38,542 bases of DNA from an uncultured Holophagaceae bacterium. GTDB taxonomy: Bacteria; Acidobacteriota; Holophagae; Holophagales; Holophagaceae. The notes below the pieces were generated by a model. That model was not told the origin of the DNA. It ran no database searches and worked only from the letters and a program-made list of their open reading frames with translations. Positions within the stretch are counted from its first letter, which is position 1, and every line of letters begins with the position of its first letter. The DNA is taken from NCBI GenBank assembly GCA_903839205.1, contig CAIMBM010000271.1, forward strand, positions 1 to 38,542, given 5' to 3'. Positions 1 to 8,785 of this stretch are shown in pieces. A program made the position numbers and the translations under genes.

Positions 1-329
1 AGGCGATGAGCAGGGCCTGGGCGCGGCGGTCCACGGTGAGGTTCGCCATGGCCCCCTGCATCTTGTCCATCCACCCCGTGACCTTCAGCACGTTGTAGAT
101 GACCAGGGCCCCGAAGGGGATGTACATGATCGGAAAGATGCCCGTGAGGCCGCCCTGGGCGGCCGCCAGGAGCGTCACCTTCGCCGGGAAATGGAACACG
201 AAGATGGCCGTGAGCACCGCAGCCAGCCAGGCGACGGGCGCGACCTTGGCCGCCGGCTTCATCATCAGGGGAATGCCGAGGAGCAGCACGAGAAGCGGAA
301 GGGTGGCCGCGAGGGCGAGCATCAACATT
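1..329 (-). CDS. L-lactate permease (LctP/LldP family), N-terminal part; 3' end lies outside the window
   Basis: Reverse-strand translation MLMLALAATLPLLVLLLGIPLMMKPAAKVAPVAWLAAVLTAIFVFHFPAKVTLLAAAQGGLTGIFPIMYIPFGALVIYNVLKVTGWMDKMQGAMANLTVDRRAQALLIA; hydrophobic, LctP-like; GGAGGT just upstream of ATG at 329. Missing from the supplied ORF track because it is truncated. Confidence 0.75.
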
Positions 330-411
330 TTCTACCTCCAGATCTTCTACGATGAACCTTATAGAGATGTCGGCAGGACACCAAGGAGAATGTAGTTGGT
401 TGTGACCAAAA

Positions 412-3400
412 TTACTTCGACTTCACCGGGTCCGCCGGACGCTTCGGCAGGGTCATGGGATGGTCGGCGATCCGCTTGAGGACTTCGTCGACGCCCCGCT
501 CCAGCTGAAGATCCCGGCCTGCCAGCGTCGAGATTGGATCATCCTCGACCTCGATGTCGGGAGAGACACCCTGGCCTTCGATGATCCACTCCCCCGTGGC
601 CGCGTTCGTCCCGGATTGCGGGACGAAGACCCTGCCCCCGTCGATCAGGGGCGAGTAGTTCCCGCCCACCACGCCGCCCCAGGTGCGCTTGCCGATGAGG
701 GGCCCGAGGCCCGCCAACCGGAAGTAGTAGGGGAAGATGTCGCCGTCGCTGGCACTGGTCTCGCTGATGAGGGCCACCATGGAGCCGTGGAAGACCGTGC
801 TTGGGTAGGTGCCGGGATGGTCGCCCAGGTAGCCGAAGCGGGTGCCCAACAGCTTCTTGCCAAGGCGCTCCAGGACCATCTGGCTGATGTTGCCCCCGCC
901 ATTGGCGCGGACATCCACGACCAGTCCTTCCTTGCGGATCTGGGGGTAGTACCACTTGGTGAATTCGTAGAGTCCGGGGGCCCCCATGTCCGGGATGTGG
1001 AGGTAGCCCACCCTCCCACCACTGAGCTTGTCCACGGTCTCCTTCGAGCGCAGCACGAAGTCGAGGTAGCGCAGGCTGGCATCGCTTTCAATGGGGCGGT
1101 AGGTGACCTGCCGAGCCCCCTCGAGGGTGGGGCTTGCGTTGAGGGTCAGGGTCACCGTGAAGGTCTTGTTCCGGAGCAGCTGGTAGGGGTTGGCCTCGGC
1201 CTTCAAGTCCACCCCGTCGATGGCCAGGATGTAGTCGCCCTCGTGGGCATCCACCCCCACCTCGGTCAGGGGACTGCGGTACTTGGGCTCCTCGTTCTGG
1301 CCCCGGTAGATGCGGGCGAGCCGGTATCTACCCGCGGCCGGGTCAAGCTCGATGCGGGCGCCGGGCAGGCCCACCTTGGCCCGCTCAGGCTGGACGTAGT
1401 CGCCGCCCTCGGTGTAGGTGTGGCCGATGTTCAGTTCCGAGATGAGTTCGGTCAGCAGGTAGGTCAGATCCGAGCGGTGGGTGACATGCTGGAGCCAGGG
1501 ACTGTACTGCTCGCGCAGGGCCTTCCAGTCGTTGCCGTGCATGTTCTTCACGTAGAAGAAGTCCCGGAACCGGCGCCAGGTCTCGTCGTAGACCTCGCGC
1601 CACTCCTCGGCGGGGATGAGGTCCACATAGAGCTCCTTGGTGGACACGGTCTTCTTCTCGGTGGTCTTGGGTTTGGCCTCGATCAGCTGGTAGGAGGCCG
1701 CGGGCCCATGCCCCACATGGGCCAGGACCTTGTTCCCATCCCGGCTGAGGGTCCAGCCTTGAATGTCGGGGAGCAGCTCGCTCTCCTGGCGCTTCTTCAG
1801 GTCGAAGATCCAGAGGCTGCTGCCGCCGCTTCTCCGGCCGTTGGCCTCCCCGTACACGAAGGGCGCGGATTTGGTGTAGAGCAGGTGGCCGCGGGTAGCC
1901 TCGAGGGCGCCCAGGTTGTCGGCGGGAAGGGGCACGCGGGTGCCACGTTGCTCGAAGCCCTCCCAGTCGATGCGGACCACCACGGGCTTGGCGGCCTCGG
2001 CTTTCTTCTCGCCGTCCTCCTTCTTCTCGGCCGCGGCGCCCACCTCATCGCTTTCCGGCGGGAAGGGGTGGGGCACGTCCCGGCGCAGGGCGTAGGCGAT
2101 CACGTCCAGGTTGCGGTTGCCCGCGAAGTCGAATTCCAGGTTGCTGACCTGCGGGGCGTAGTCCCGCCGGCTGAGGGCGTAGAGGTACCGGCCCTCCGGG
2201 TCCCAGGCGGGGTCCGTGACGGGGAAGAGGTCGCCCGTGAGGCGGCGCAGGCGCTGCTCCGCCAGGCTCCAGACATGGAGGCTGCGGATGCCGTTCAGGT
2301 TCGAGAGGGAGAGGGCCAGGAACTGGCCGTCCGGCGACCAGGCCAGGTCCCCGCCCCGCCCCCCGAACTCATCCCTGGCGGCCTGGACCCTCTTGTGGTC
2401 CGACACACCGACCACATAGACGATGCCGTCCTTGTCCCTGAACGCGAGGTGCTTCCCGTCGGGCGCCCAGACGGGCTCGTTGAGCTGGGCCGCCAGTCCG
2501 GTGGTCAGCGCCTCGGGATGCCCCTTCCCATCCTGGTCCACCAGATAGAGCTGATCTTCGCCGCTCAGGTCCGAGATGAAGGCGATCTTCTTCCCGTCCG
2601 GCGACCAGCTGGCCAGCCGGTCATGGGCTCCGGAACTGTTCGTGAGGTTGCGGACGGCCCCCTTCTCGATGGGCACCGTGAACACATCCCCCCGGGCCAC
2701 GAAGAGCGCCCGCTCGCCCTTGGGCGAGAGGCCGAAGCCCTCGATGTTCTTTTCCACGTTGATGCGGGTGGGACGCGAGGCTCCCCCGTCCGTGGGCACC
2801 TGGATGGAGAGGCCGCGATCGCTGCCGTCCTTCAGGTCGAACACGCGCAGTTCGCCGTTCAGCTCGTAGACGATGCGCGACTGGTGGTCGGAGGAGGGCC
2901 AGCGCACGTCCCAGGTCTTCTGGAAGGTCAGCTGCCTCACGGCGTCCGTGGCGGGATCCACCGCATACAGGTTCAGCGTCCCGTCCCGGTCCGAGGCAAA
3001 GCAGACCCGGTCGCCGATCCACATGGGGTCGCGCTCGGTGCGCTTGCTGGCGGCGATCTTCTTCTGCTGGTGGGTGGCCAGGTCGAACACGTAGAGGTGC
3101 TGGGCCCAGCCCCCCTCGTAGCGTTTCCAGTGGCGGAAGTCCCGGAACATGGGCGTGTAGGCGATGCGTGTAGCGTCCGGCGAGAAGGAGCCGGGTCCCG
3201 CCGTGGGCATGGGCAGCTTTACCGGCAGGCCCCCCTTGAGGCTCACGGTGTAGAGCGCCGTGCGGCTGAGCACGCCATCCGCATCCGTGGCGGCCCGGAA
3301 CACCACGCCGGTCCCGTCCGGAGTCCAGCCCACCACCTGGTGGTCGTAGCCGCCCCGCGGGGGCAGCGGGCCCGCGGCCGGATCGAAGGTGAGCTGGCGC

Positions 3401-3699
3401 GGAATGCCCCCCCCGCTGGGCATGACATAGACCTGCTCATCGCCGTCGTACTGGCCCGTGAAGGCGATCCACTGCCCATCGGGACTGAACTTCGCGAACA
3501 GTTCCAGCCCGGGATGAGCGGTCAGGCGCGTGGCGGTCCCGCCGCTGGCCGGGGCCGTCCACAGGTCTCCACCATGGGTGAAGACCACCTTGTCGCCATG
3601 AATATCCGGGAAGCGGAGCAGCTTGGTCTGGGCCTGCGCGGGGCCGGACAGGGCCAGCGCGAGCACCAGGAAGCGGAGGAACAGGGCGCATCCAGACAT
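412..3699 (-). CDS. Tricorn protease homolog (beta-propeller + PDZ + S41 peptidase)
   Basis: 1095 aa; signal peptide; repeated WSPDGK/FSPDGQ propeller blades; C-terminal S41-like region (VDVRANGGGNISQMVLERL, SETSASDGDIFPYYFR, GKRTWGGVVGG). Confidence 0.93.
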   Translation of the reverse strand: MSGCALFLRFLVLALALSGPAQAQTKLLRFPDIHGDKVVFTHGGDLWTAPASGGTATRLTAHPGLELFAKFSPDGQWIAFTGQYDGDEQVYVMPSGGGIPRQLTFDPAAGPLPPRGGYDHQVVGWTPDGTGVVFRAATDADGVLSRTALYTVSLKGGLPVKLPMPTAGPGSFSPDATRIAYTPMFRDFRHWKRYEGGWAQHLYVFDLATHQQKKIAASKRTERDPMWIGDRVCFASDRDGTLNLYAVDPATDAVRQLTFQKTWDVRWPSSDHQSRIVYELNGELRVFDLKDGSDRGLSIQVPTDGGASRPTRINVEKNIEGFGLSPKGERALFVARGDVFTVPIEKGAVRNLTNSSGAHDRLASWSPDGKKIAFISDLSGEDQLYLVDQDGKGHPEALTTGLAAQLNEPVWAPDGKHLAFRDKDGIVYVVGVSDHKRVQAARDEFGGRGGDLAWSPDGQFLALSLSNLNGIRSLHVWSLAEQRLRRLTGDLFPVTDPAWDPEGRYLYALSRRDYAPQVSNLEFDFAGNRNLDVIAYALRRDVPHPFPPESDEVGAAAEKKEDGEKKAEAAKPVVVRIDWEGFEQRGTRVPLPADNLGALEATRGHLLYTKSAPFVYGEANGRRSGGSSLWIFDLKKRQESELLPDIQGWTLSRDGNKVLAHVGHGPAASYQLIEAKPKTTEKKTVSTKELYVDLIPAEEWREVYDETWRRFRDFFYVKNMHGNDWKALREQYSPWLQHVTHRSDLTYLLTELISELNIGHTYTEGGDYVQPERAKVGLPGARIELDPAAGRYRLARIYRGQNEEPKYRSPLTEVGVDAHEGDYILAIDGVDLKAEANPYQLLRNKTFTVTLTLNASPTLEGARQVTYRPIESDASLRYLDFVLRSKETVDKLSGGRVGYLHIPDMGAPGLYEFTKWYYPQIRKEGLVVDVRANGGGNISQMVLERLGKKLLGTRFGYLGDHPGTYPSTVFHGSMVALISETSASDGDIFPYYFRLAGLGPLIGKRTWGGVVGGNYSPLIDGGRVFVPQSGTNAATGEWIIEGQGVSPDIEVEDDPISTLAGRDLQLERGVDEVLKRIADHPMTLPKRPADPVKSK

Positions 3700-3801
3700 G
3701 GCGTCACCTCGGGAAGTTCCACCATTGTATTGCGAGGTAGGACCCTGGGTGCCGGGAAATCGCTCGGATCCCCGGGGACGGATCCGCTAGCCTGAAGGCC
3801 C

Positions 3802-4587
3802 ATGCGCATCCCACTGTCCCTCTGCCTGCTCTTCTCGCTCGCCCTGAGAGCCGAGGATCCCCCCATCGAGGTGAACCCCAACCGGCCCACCTTCGCCACG
3901 CCGGCCCTCACCACCCAGCCGGGGGTGGCGGAGCTGGAGTGGGGGGTGCAGCGCAGCACCTTCCGCGACGACAGCACGAGCTTCGGAACCCCCACCCTCC
4001 TGAAGCTCGGGCTGGAGAAGGATCTCGAGCTCCGCCTGGCCTCGCCCGGCTTCCAGCGTCTGGCGCCGGTCGGGGCGGCGACGGCCTCGGGACCCGGCGA
4101 TTTCAGTCTGGGCGCGCAGTGGTGCTACCTCCACGAGGGGTTGTTCGGCATGGATCATGCCGTCCAGCTGGCCCACACCTTTCCCACGGCACCCTCGGCC
4201 GGGGGCCTCGGCAACGGCGCCCCCGTCGACACCCTCACCCTGCTCTTCAGCCGGGATGCGGGCCCCTACCACATCGACGTGAACGTCCTGGAATCGTGGA
4301 TCGGACTCAGGCCGGACCTGGGCGGGGGGCGGGCCCCCCAGACCGCCGGCACGGTCTCCATCTCGCGCAGCTTAGGGGACACCTGGTCGGTCTCCGGGGA
4401 GCTGTATGCGATCCAGGCCACGCCGGTCAGCGCGCACCTGGTCGACAACCTCTGGGCGGTGGCCTGCAAGGTGTCCAAGCGGCTGGTGCTCGACGCGGGG
4501 GTGGACCTGGGACTGAGCCACGGGGCGCCCCGGTACACGGTCTTCGCGGGTCTCACGGTGGGCCTGGGTTATTTCCGGAAGCCATGA
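3802..4587 (+). CDS. Transporter-like outer-membrane beta-barrel protein (MetA-pathway phenol-degradation/transporter-like)
   Basis: 261 aa with signal peptide; NPNRPTFATPALTTQPGVAELEWGVQ motif, alternating beta-strand pattern. Confidence 0.6.
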   Translation: MRIPLSLCLLFSLALRAEDPPIEVNPNRPTFATPALTTQPGVAELEWGVQRSTFRDDSTSFGTPTLLKLGLEKDLELRLASPGFQRLAPVGAATASGPGDFSLGAQWCYLHEGLFGMDHAVQLAHTFPTAPSAGGLGNGAPVDTLTLLFSRDAGPYHIDVNVLESWIGLRPDLGGGRAPQTAGTVSISRSLGDTWSVSGELYAIQATPVSAHLVDNLWAVACKVSKRLVLDAGVDLGLSHGAPRYTVFAGLTVGLGYFRKP

Positions 4588-5900
4588 GCGAAGCAGCCCC
4601 CCTTTCCGTCAAGCGCCTGCTGGAACAGGTCAAGGCCCGCCTGGAACCGCCCTTCGCCGCGGTCTGCGTGGTGGGCGAGGTCTCGAATTTCCGGGGGTCC
4701 GGCAGGCACTGGTACTTCACCCTGAAGGAGGAGGGCGCGGCCCTCACCTGCGCCGTGTGGGCCAGCCAGCAGCGCTTCCTGTCCCACCGCCCCGCGGATG
4801 GCCAGCGGGTGGTCCTGAGGGGCAGCCTGAACCTCTACGTGGCGGGGGGAACGATCACCCTGGCCGTGACCCACTGCGAACCGGCCGGGGCCGGCGACCT
4901 CCAGGCGCGGCTGCGGCAGCTGGAAGCGGACCTGCGCACCCGGGGCCTCTTCGACCGGCCCAAGCGGCCCCTGCCCAGCTTCCCCGGGCGGCTGGGCGTG
5001 GTGGCCGCCCTTGGGGGGGCCGCCCTGCGCGACGTGCTGGAGGTGACGGCCCGCCGCTCCCCGGGCATCGATCTGCTCATCGCCCCGGCGGCGGCCCAGG
5101 GGGACCGCTGCGTGCCGGAAACCCTGCTGGCCATCCAGGAGCTCCAGGATCCCCACTGGGGCTGCGAGGCCCTCCTGCTGGTGCGCGGCGGGGGCAGCCT
5201 GGAGGATCTCTGGGCCTTCAACGATCCGGACCTCGTGCGGGCCGTGGCGGAGTGCCGGATCCCGGTCGTCACGGGGGTGGGACACGAGATCGACACGACC
5301 CTGGTGGACCTCGCGGCGGACCGCCGTGCGGCCACCCCCAGCCAGGCCGCGGAGCTGGCCACGCCGGACCGCACGGCCCTGGCCGCCGACCTGCGGAGGC
5401 GCGTGGAGGCCCTGACGGCCAAGACCCTCTGGCGGCTCCGGGGCCTGGAGACCACCCTCAACCTGCTGGTGGACCACGGCCTGAACCGGGCGGACCCGCT
5501 GGCGGCCACCGCGGCCCGGTTCGGATTCCTGTCCCAGCGCCTCGCCCTGGCCCATCCCAGCCGGCGCCTGGACGGCGCGGCGGCCCGGCTGGCCCTGCTC
5601 CGGCAGAGGGTGGCCCAGGCCGCCTCGACCGCGGCGGGGGATCTGGATCTGCCCCGGATCCTGGAGGCCCGGAGGCGCCTGGGCCCCGCGGCCTTGCGGG
5701 CCCTCCAGCGTCGGGACCAGCGGCTGGCGGTGCTGGCTGAACGGCTGCAGGGCCTGGATCCCACCGGACCGCTCCACCGCGGCTTCGTGCTGGCCCTCGG
5801 CCTGGATGGGCGGCCCCTGACCCGGGCCTCGGCCCTCCCCTCCGGGGCCACCTTGCGCCTTCGCTGGCTGGACGGCGAGCGGAGGGCCACCCTCGACTGA
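4584..5900 (+). CDS. xseA: Exodeoxyribonuclease VII large subunit
   Basis: Begins MSEAAPLSVKRLLEQVKARLEPPFAAVCVVGEVSNFRGSGRHWYFTLKEEGAALTCAVW; RGGGSLEDLWAFNDPDLVRAVAECRIPVVTGVGHEIDTTLVDLAADRRAATPSQAAEL is diagnostic. ATGA overlap with the upstream gene; the supplied ORF is over-extended 5'. Confidence 0.96.
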   Translation: MSEAAPLSVKRLLEQVKARLEPPFAAVCVVGEVSNFRGSGRHWYFTLKEEGAALTCAVWASQQRFLSHRPADGQRVVLRGSLNLYVAGGTITLAVTHCEPAGAGDLQARLRQLEADLRTRGLFDRPKRPLPSFPGRLGVVAALGGAALRDVLEVTARRSPGIDLLIAPAAAQGDRCVPETLLAIQELQDPHWGCEALLLVRGGGSLEDLWAFNDPDLVRAVAECRIPVVTGVGHEIDTTLVDLAADRRAATPSQAAELATPDRTALAADLRRRVEALTAKTLWRLRGLETTLNLLVDHGLNRADPLAATAARFGFLSQRLALAHPSRRLDGAAARLALLRQRVAQAASTAAGDLDLPRILEARRRLGPAALRALQRRDQRLAVLAERLQGLDPTGPLHRGFVLALGLDGRPLTRASALPSGATLRLRWLDGERRATLD

Positions 5901-5974
5901 GAGGATGGCCTCAAAAGCGCTTGAGTCCCAGCCCCCCGGGGGTGTGCTAAGGTAAAAAAAATTCCCGGTGCCGA

Positions 5975-8761
5975 ATGTCCAACGACCCCCAGGAAGTGTC
6001 GGCGCAGCCCCCGGGACGGCAGTTCCTCGAGCCAGGAACCCAGGTCGGCCGCTTCAGGGTGGAAGCCCTGCTGGGCAGCGGCGGGATGGGTGAAGTCTAC
6101 CGGGCATGGGATGCCACCCTGGAGCGCCTTGTGGCCCTCAAGGCCCTGAGGGCGGGGGAGGCCCGGGACACGGGCGCGCCGGAGCGGTTCCGTCGTGAGG
6201 CCCTCGCCCTGGCCCAGCTCAATCACCCGAACATCTGCCAGATCTATGACTGGGTGGACGGGCCCGGCGGCACCTTCATCGCCATGGAACTCGTGGAGGG
6301 CCGACCCCTGGACCAGGCGGCACCGGACCTGCGGGTGCGCGACAGGCTCCAGGTCGTCCGGTCCGTGGCCCTCGCCCTGGAAGCGGCCCACGCCCGGGGG
6401 CTCGTGCACCGCGACCTCAGGCCCGGCAACATCCTGGTCGCCCCCGGGGGCCCCAACCAAGCCCCCAAGGTGAAGGTCCTGGACTTCGGGCTGGCTCGGC
6501 TCATGGATCCCCGGGGCCCCTCGGAGAACCAGATCACCCCGCCGGCAGTGCCGAACCTGGCGCTGCTCCTGTCCCTGGAAGAAGCCGAACTGAGGCGGAA
6601 TCCGGACCGCCAGGACGCGACCGCCACCAGGCCCGAGGACAGCCGGCAGGAAGCCTCGGGCCCCCATCCCTGGTCCCAGACCCCCCAGGCTGGGGCCACC
6701 CAGAACGCCCTGAGCTATGCCTCCCCGGAGCAGATCCAGGGCCAGGCCGCGGGTCCCGCCAGCGACCTTTTCTCCCTAGGCATCGTGGCCTGGGAACTGC
6801 TCGCGGGCGGACATCCCTTCCCCGGAGAAGGCCGCACCCGGATGCGCGCCATCGTGGATGGGCCGCGCCGGGGACTGAAGGGGCGGGGCCTGCCTGCGGG
6901 CACCGCCGAACTGCTGAGGGCCATGCTCGAGGCCCACCCGTTCAAGCGGCCGACCGCGAGCCGCGTCGCCGCCACCCTCGGCGATCTCCTGAAGCCCCGG
7001 AGGCTCCTTCGCTGGACGGCGTTTTCGGTGGCCAGTGCCCTGCTCCTGGCGGTGGCCGTGAACGGGTTCCTGGGCCGCGGCGTCATCGCCGACCTGACCC
7101 GCCAGCGACCGGCCCGGGTGGCCGTGTTCCCCTTCCTCAACCAGACCGGCGAGCCGCGGCTGGATCCCATCGCGGGGGTCCTCGTTCCTGAGCTGCTCGC
7201 GGCGGCCCTTCGCGAACACCCCAGGCTGGCCCCCCTCGACGCGGAGACCCTGACCCGGGCCCGCAGCACCCTGCGCCTGTCGCCGGAGGGTGCGCTCAAT
7301 CCCTCGGACCAGCTGCGACTGGCCTCGGCCCTCGGGACCCAGCTCCTCCTCCGGGGCAAGCTCCGGAAGGGCGAGGACGGGTCGTTCGCCCTCTCCTTCG
7401 AGCTGGTCGACGCCAGCGGGAAGGTGCGGCACGCAGGCGAGGCCCGGGAAAGCCGGGAACACCTGGACATCTCCCTGCCCCTCGCCCGCAGCGCCTCGGG
7501 CGACCTCTTGAGGGCCGTGGATCCCCTCGCGAGCCGCCAGCGGCCGCTCTGGCCCGACCTTCCCGCAGGTGCCATGGCGGCCTACACCCGAGGCTCGGCG
7601 CTCATGGACCGGGGCGATTTCAAGGGGGCTGTTCCGGCTTTCCAGGAGGCCGCCCAGCTGGCGCCTGATTTCGTACCCGCAGTCCTGGCGGAGGCCCGGT
7701 GCCTCAGCCGCCTGGCGGATGCGGCCCCGGAACCGGTCTTCCAGTGGGCCCGCTGGGCCGCGAGGGCCCAGGGCAACCGCTTCGGCGAAATGGCAGCCCT
7801 GCACTTCCTCGCCATCCGCCTGGGGGAGCGGGGACTCTGGGAGGCCTCGGACCAGGCGGCCCGGGCCGCCCTGGACCTGGCCCGGACCCTGGGCGACGCC
7901 TCCTTCGAGGCCAGCGCCCACGCCACCCTCGGGGTCAATCTCCAGGGCCAGCACCGGCCCGCCGAGGCCGAGGCCGAGTGCCAGCAGGCCCTGGCGATCT
8001 TCCGCACGGTGGGTGATCGCCTCAGTGCCAGCCGCACCTTGAAGGACCTCGCGGGGTTGGAGAAGGACCGGGGCCGCCTCAAGGACGCGGAGGCGGACTA
8101 CCTCGGCGCCCTCCAGGCCGTGCAGGCCTTCGGGGACCGGTGGGGCGAATCCTCCCTCACCCACAACCTGGGCGACCTCGCCATGGCCCAGGAGGGGGGC
8201 CTGGACCGGGCCGAAGCCTTCTACAGGAAGGCCCTCGCCCTCCATGAAGCGATCGGCGACCAGGACGGCCTGGCCTCCACGCTGCTGGGCCTGGCCAGCG
8301 TCTTCCAGGCCCGGGGCGACCTGGACCGGGCCGAAGGGATGGTGCGCCAGTGCCTCGAACTGGCCCGCAGGAACAGCCTGCGGCCCGCGGAGGCCCTGGC
8401 CTGCTACCGCCTGGGGGAATTGAGCCGCACCTCCAAGAAGAACGATGCCGCCCGCGGGTACTATCAACAGTCCCTGACCCTCCACCATGAGCTCAGGGAC
8501 CCGGTCATGGAGGCCCGCTGCCTGGCCGGGGAGGCGGAATGCCTGGCGCGGGACGGGCACCGGGGCATGGCCCGGGCCCTGCTGGCCCGCGGCCGGGAAC
8601 TGTCCGCGGTGGAGTCGCCCTACCTCCTCCGCGCCCAGGCCTGGCTGGCCCGGAGCGAAGGTCATGCCGACGAGGCCAGGGCGCTCTTCGGCAGGGCCCT
8701 CCTGATGGCCCCCCTGCGGGCGCCGGAGATCGTCCGGGAACTGAAGGAAGCCGCCGGTTGA
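5975..8761 (+). CDS. Serine/threonine protein kinase with TM segment, TolB/FlgO-like domain and C-terminal TPRs
   Basis: 928 aa; GSGGMGEVYRA P-loop, VALKAL, HRDLRPGNILV catalytic loop, DFGLARL, SYASPEQ, DLFSLGIVAWELLAG; TM around WTAFSVASALLLAVAVNGFL; multiple TPR-like repeats. Confidence 0.93.
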   Translation: MSNDPQEVSAQPPGRQFLEPGTQVGRFRVEALLGSGGMGEVYRAWDATLERLVALKALRAGEARDTGAPERFRREALALAQLNHPNICQIYDWVDGPGGTFIAMELVEGRPLDQAAPDLRVRDRLQVVRSVALALEAAHARGLVHRDLRPGNILVAPGGPNQAPKVKVLDFGLARLMDPRGPSENQITPPAVPNLALLLSLEEAELRRNPDRQDATATRPEDSRQEASGPHPWSQTPQAGATQNALSYASPEQIQGQAAGPASDLFSLGIVAWELLAGGHPFPGEGRTRMRAIVDGPRRGLKGRGLPAGTAELLRAMLEAHPFKRPTASRVAATLGDLLKPRRLLRWTAFSVASALLLAVAVNGFLGRGVIADLTRQRPARVAVFPFLNQTGEPRLDPIAGVLVPELLAAALREHPRLAPLDAETLTRARSTLRLSPEGALNPSDQLRLASALGTQLLLRGKLRKGEDGSFALSFELVDASGKVRHAGEARESREHLDISLPLARSASGDLLRAVDPLASRQRPLWPDLPAGAMAAYTRGSALMDRGDFKGAVPAFQEAAQLAPDFVPAVLAEARCLSRLADAAPEPVFQWARWAARAQGNRFGEMAALHFLAIRLGERGLWEASDQAARAALDLARTLGDASFEASAHATLGVNLQGQHRPAEAEAECQQALAIFRTVGDRLSASRTLKDLAGLEKDRGRLKDAEADYLGALQAVQAFGDRWGESSLTHNLGDLAMAQEGGLDRAEAFYRKALALHEAIGDQDGLASTLLGLASVFQARGDLDRAEGMVRQCLELARRNSLRPAEALACYRLGELSRTSKKNDAARGYYQQSLTLHHELRDPVMEARCLAGEAECLARDGHRGMARALLARGRELSAVESPYLLRAQAWLARSEGHADEARALFGRALLMAPLRAPEIVRELKEAAG

Positions 8762-8785
8762 TCCGGGCCCCCCCGGACCGGATCA
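8759..8785. terminator. Candidate bidirectional terminator hairpin between convergent genes
   Basis: TGATCCGG(8759-8766)-11 nt-CCGGATCA(8778-8785), perfect 8-bp inverted repeat; no clear T-tract on either side. Confidence 0.5.

Noticed and set aside
378-408. caggacaccaaggagaatgtagttggttgtgacc as a fourth periodic repeat element
   Set aside because: Only one short unit is recognisable and there is no inverted arm; could be chance.
460-3795. 1111-aa open frame on the + strand opposite the tricorn-like gene
   Set aside because: Antisense shadow of a high-GC coding region; composition biased (G/A/V/L/E), no recognisable domain, whereas the minus-strand frame has clear tricorn motifs.
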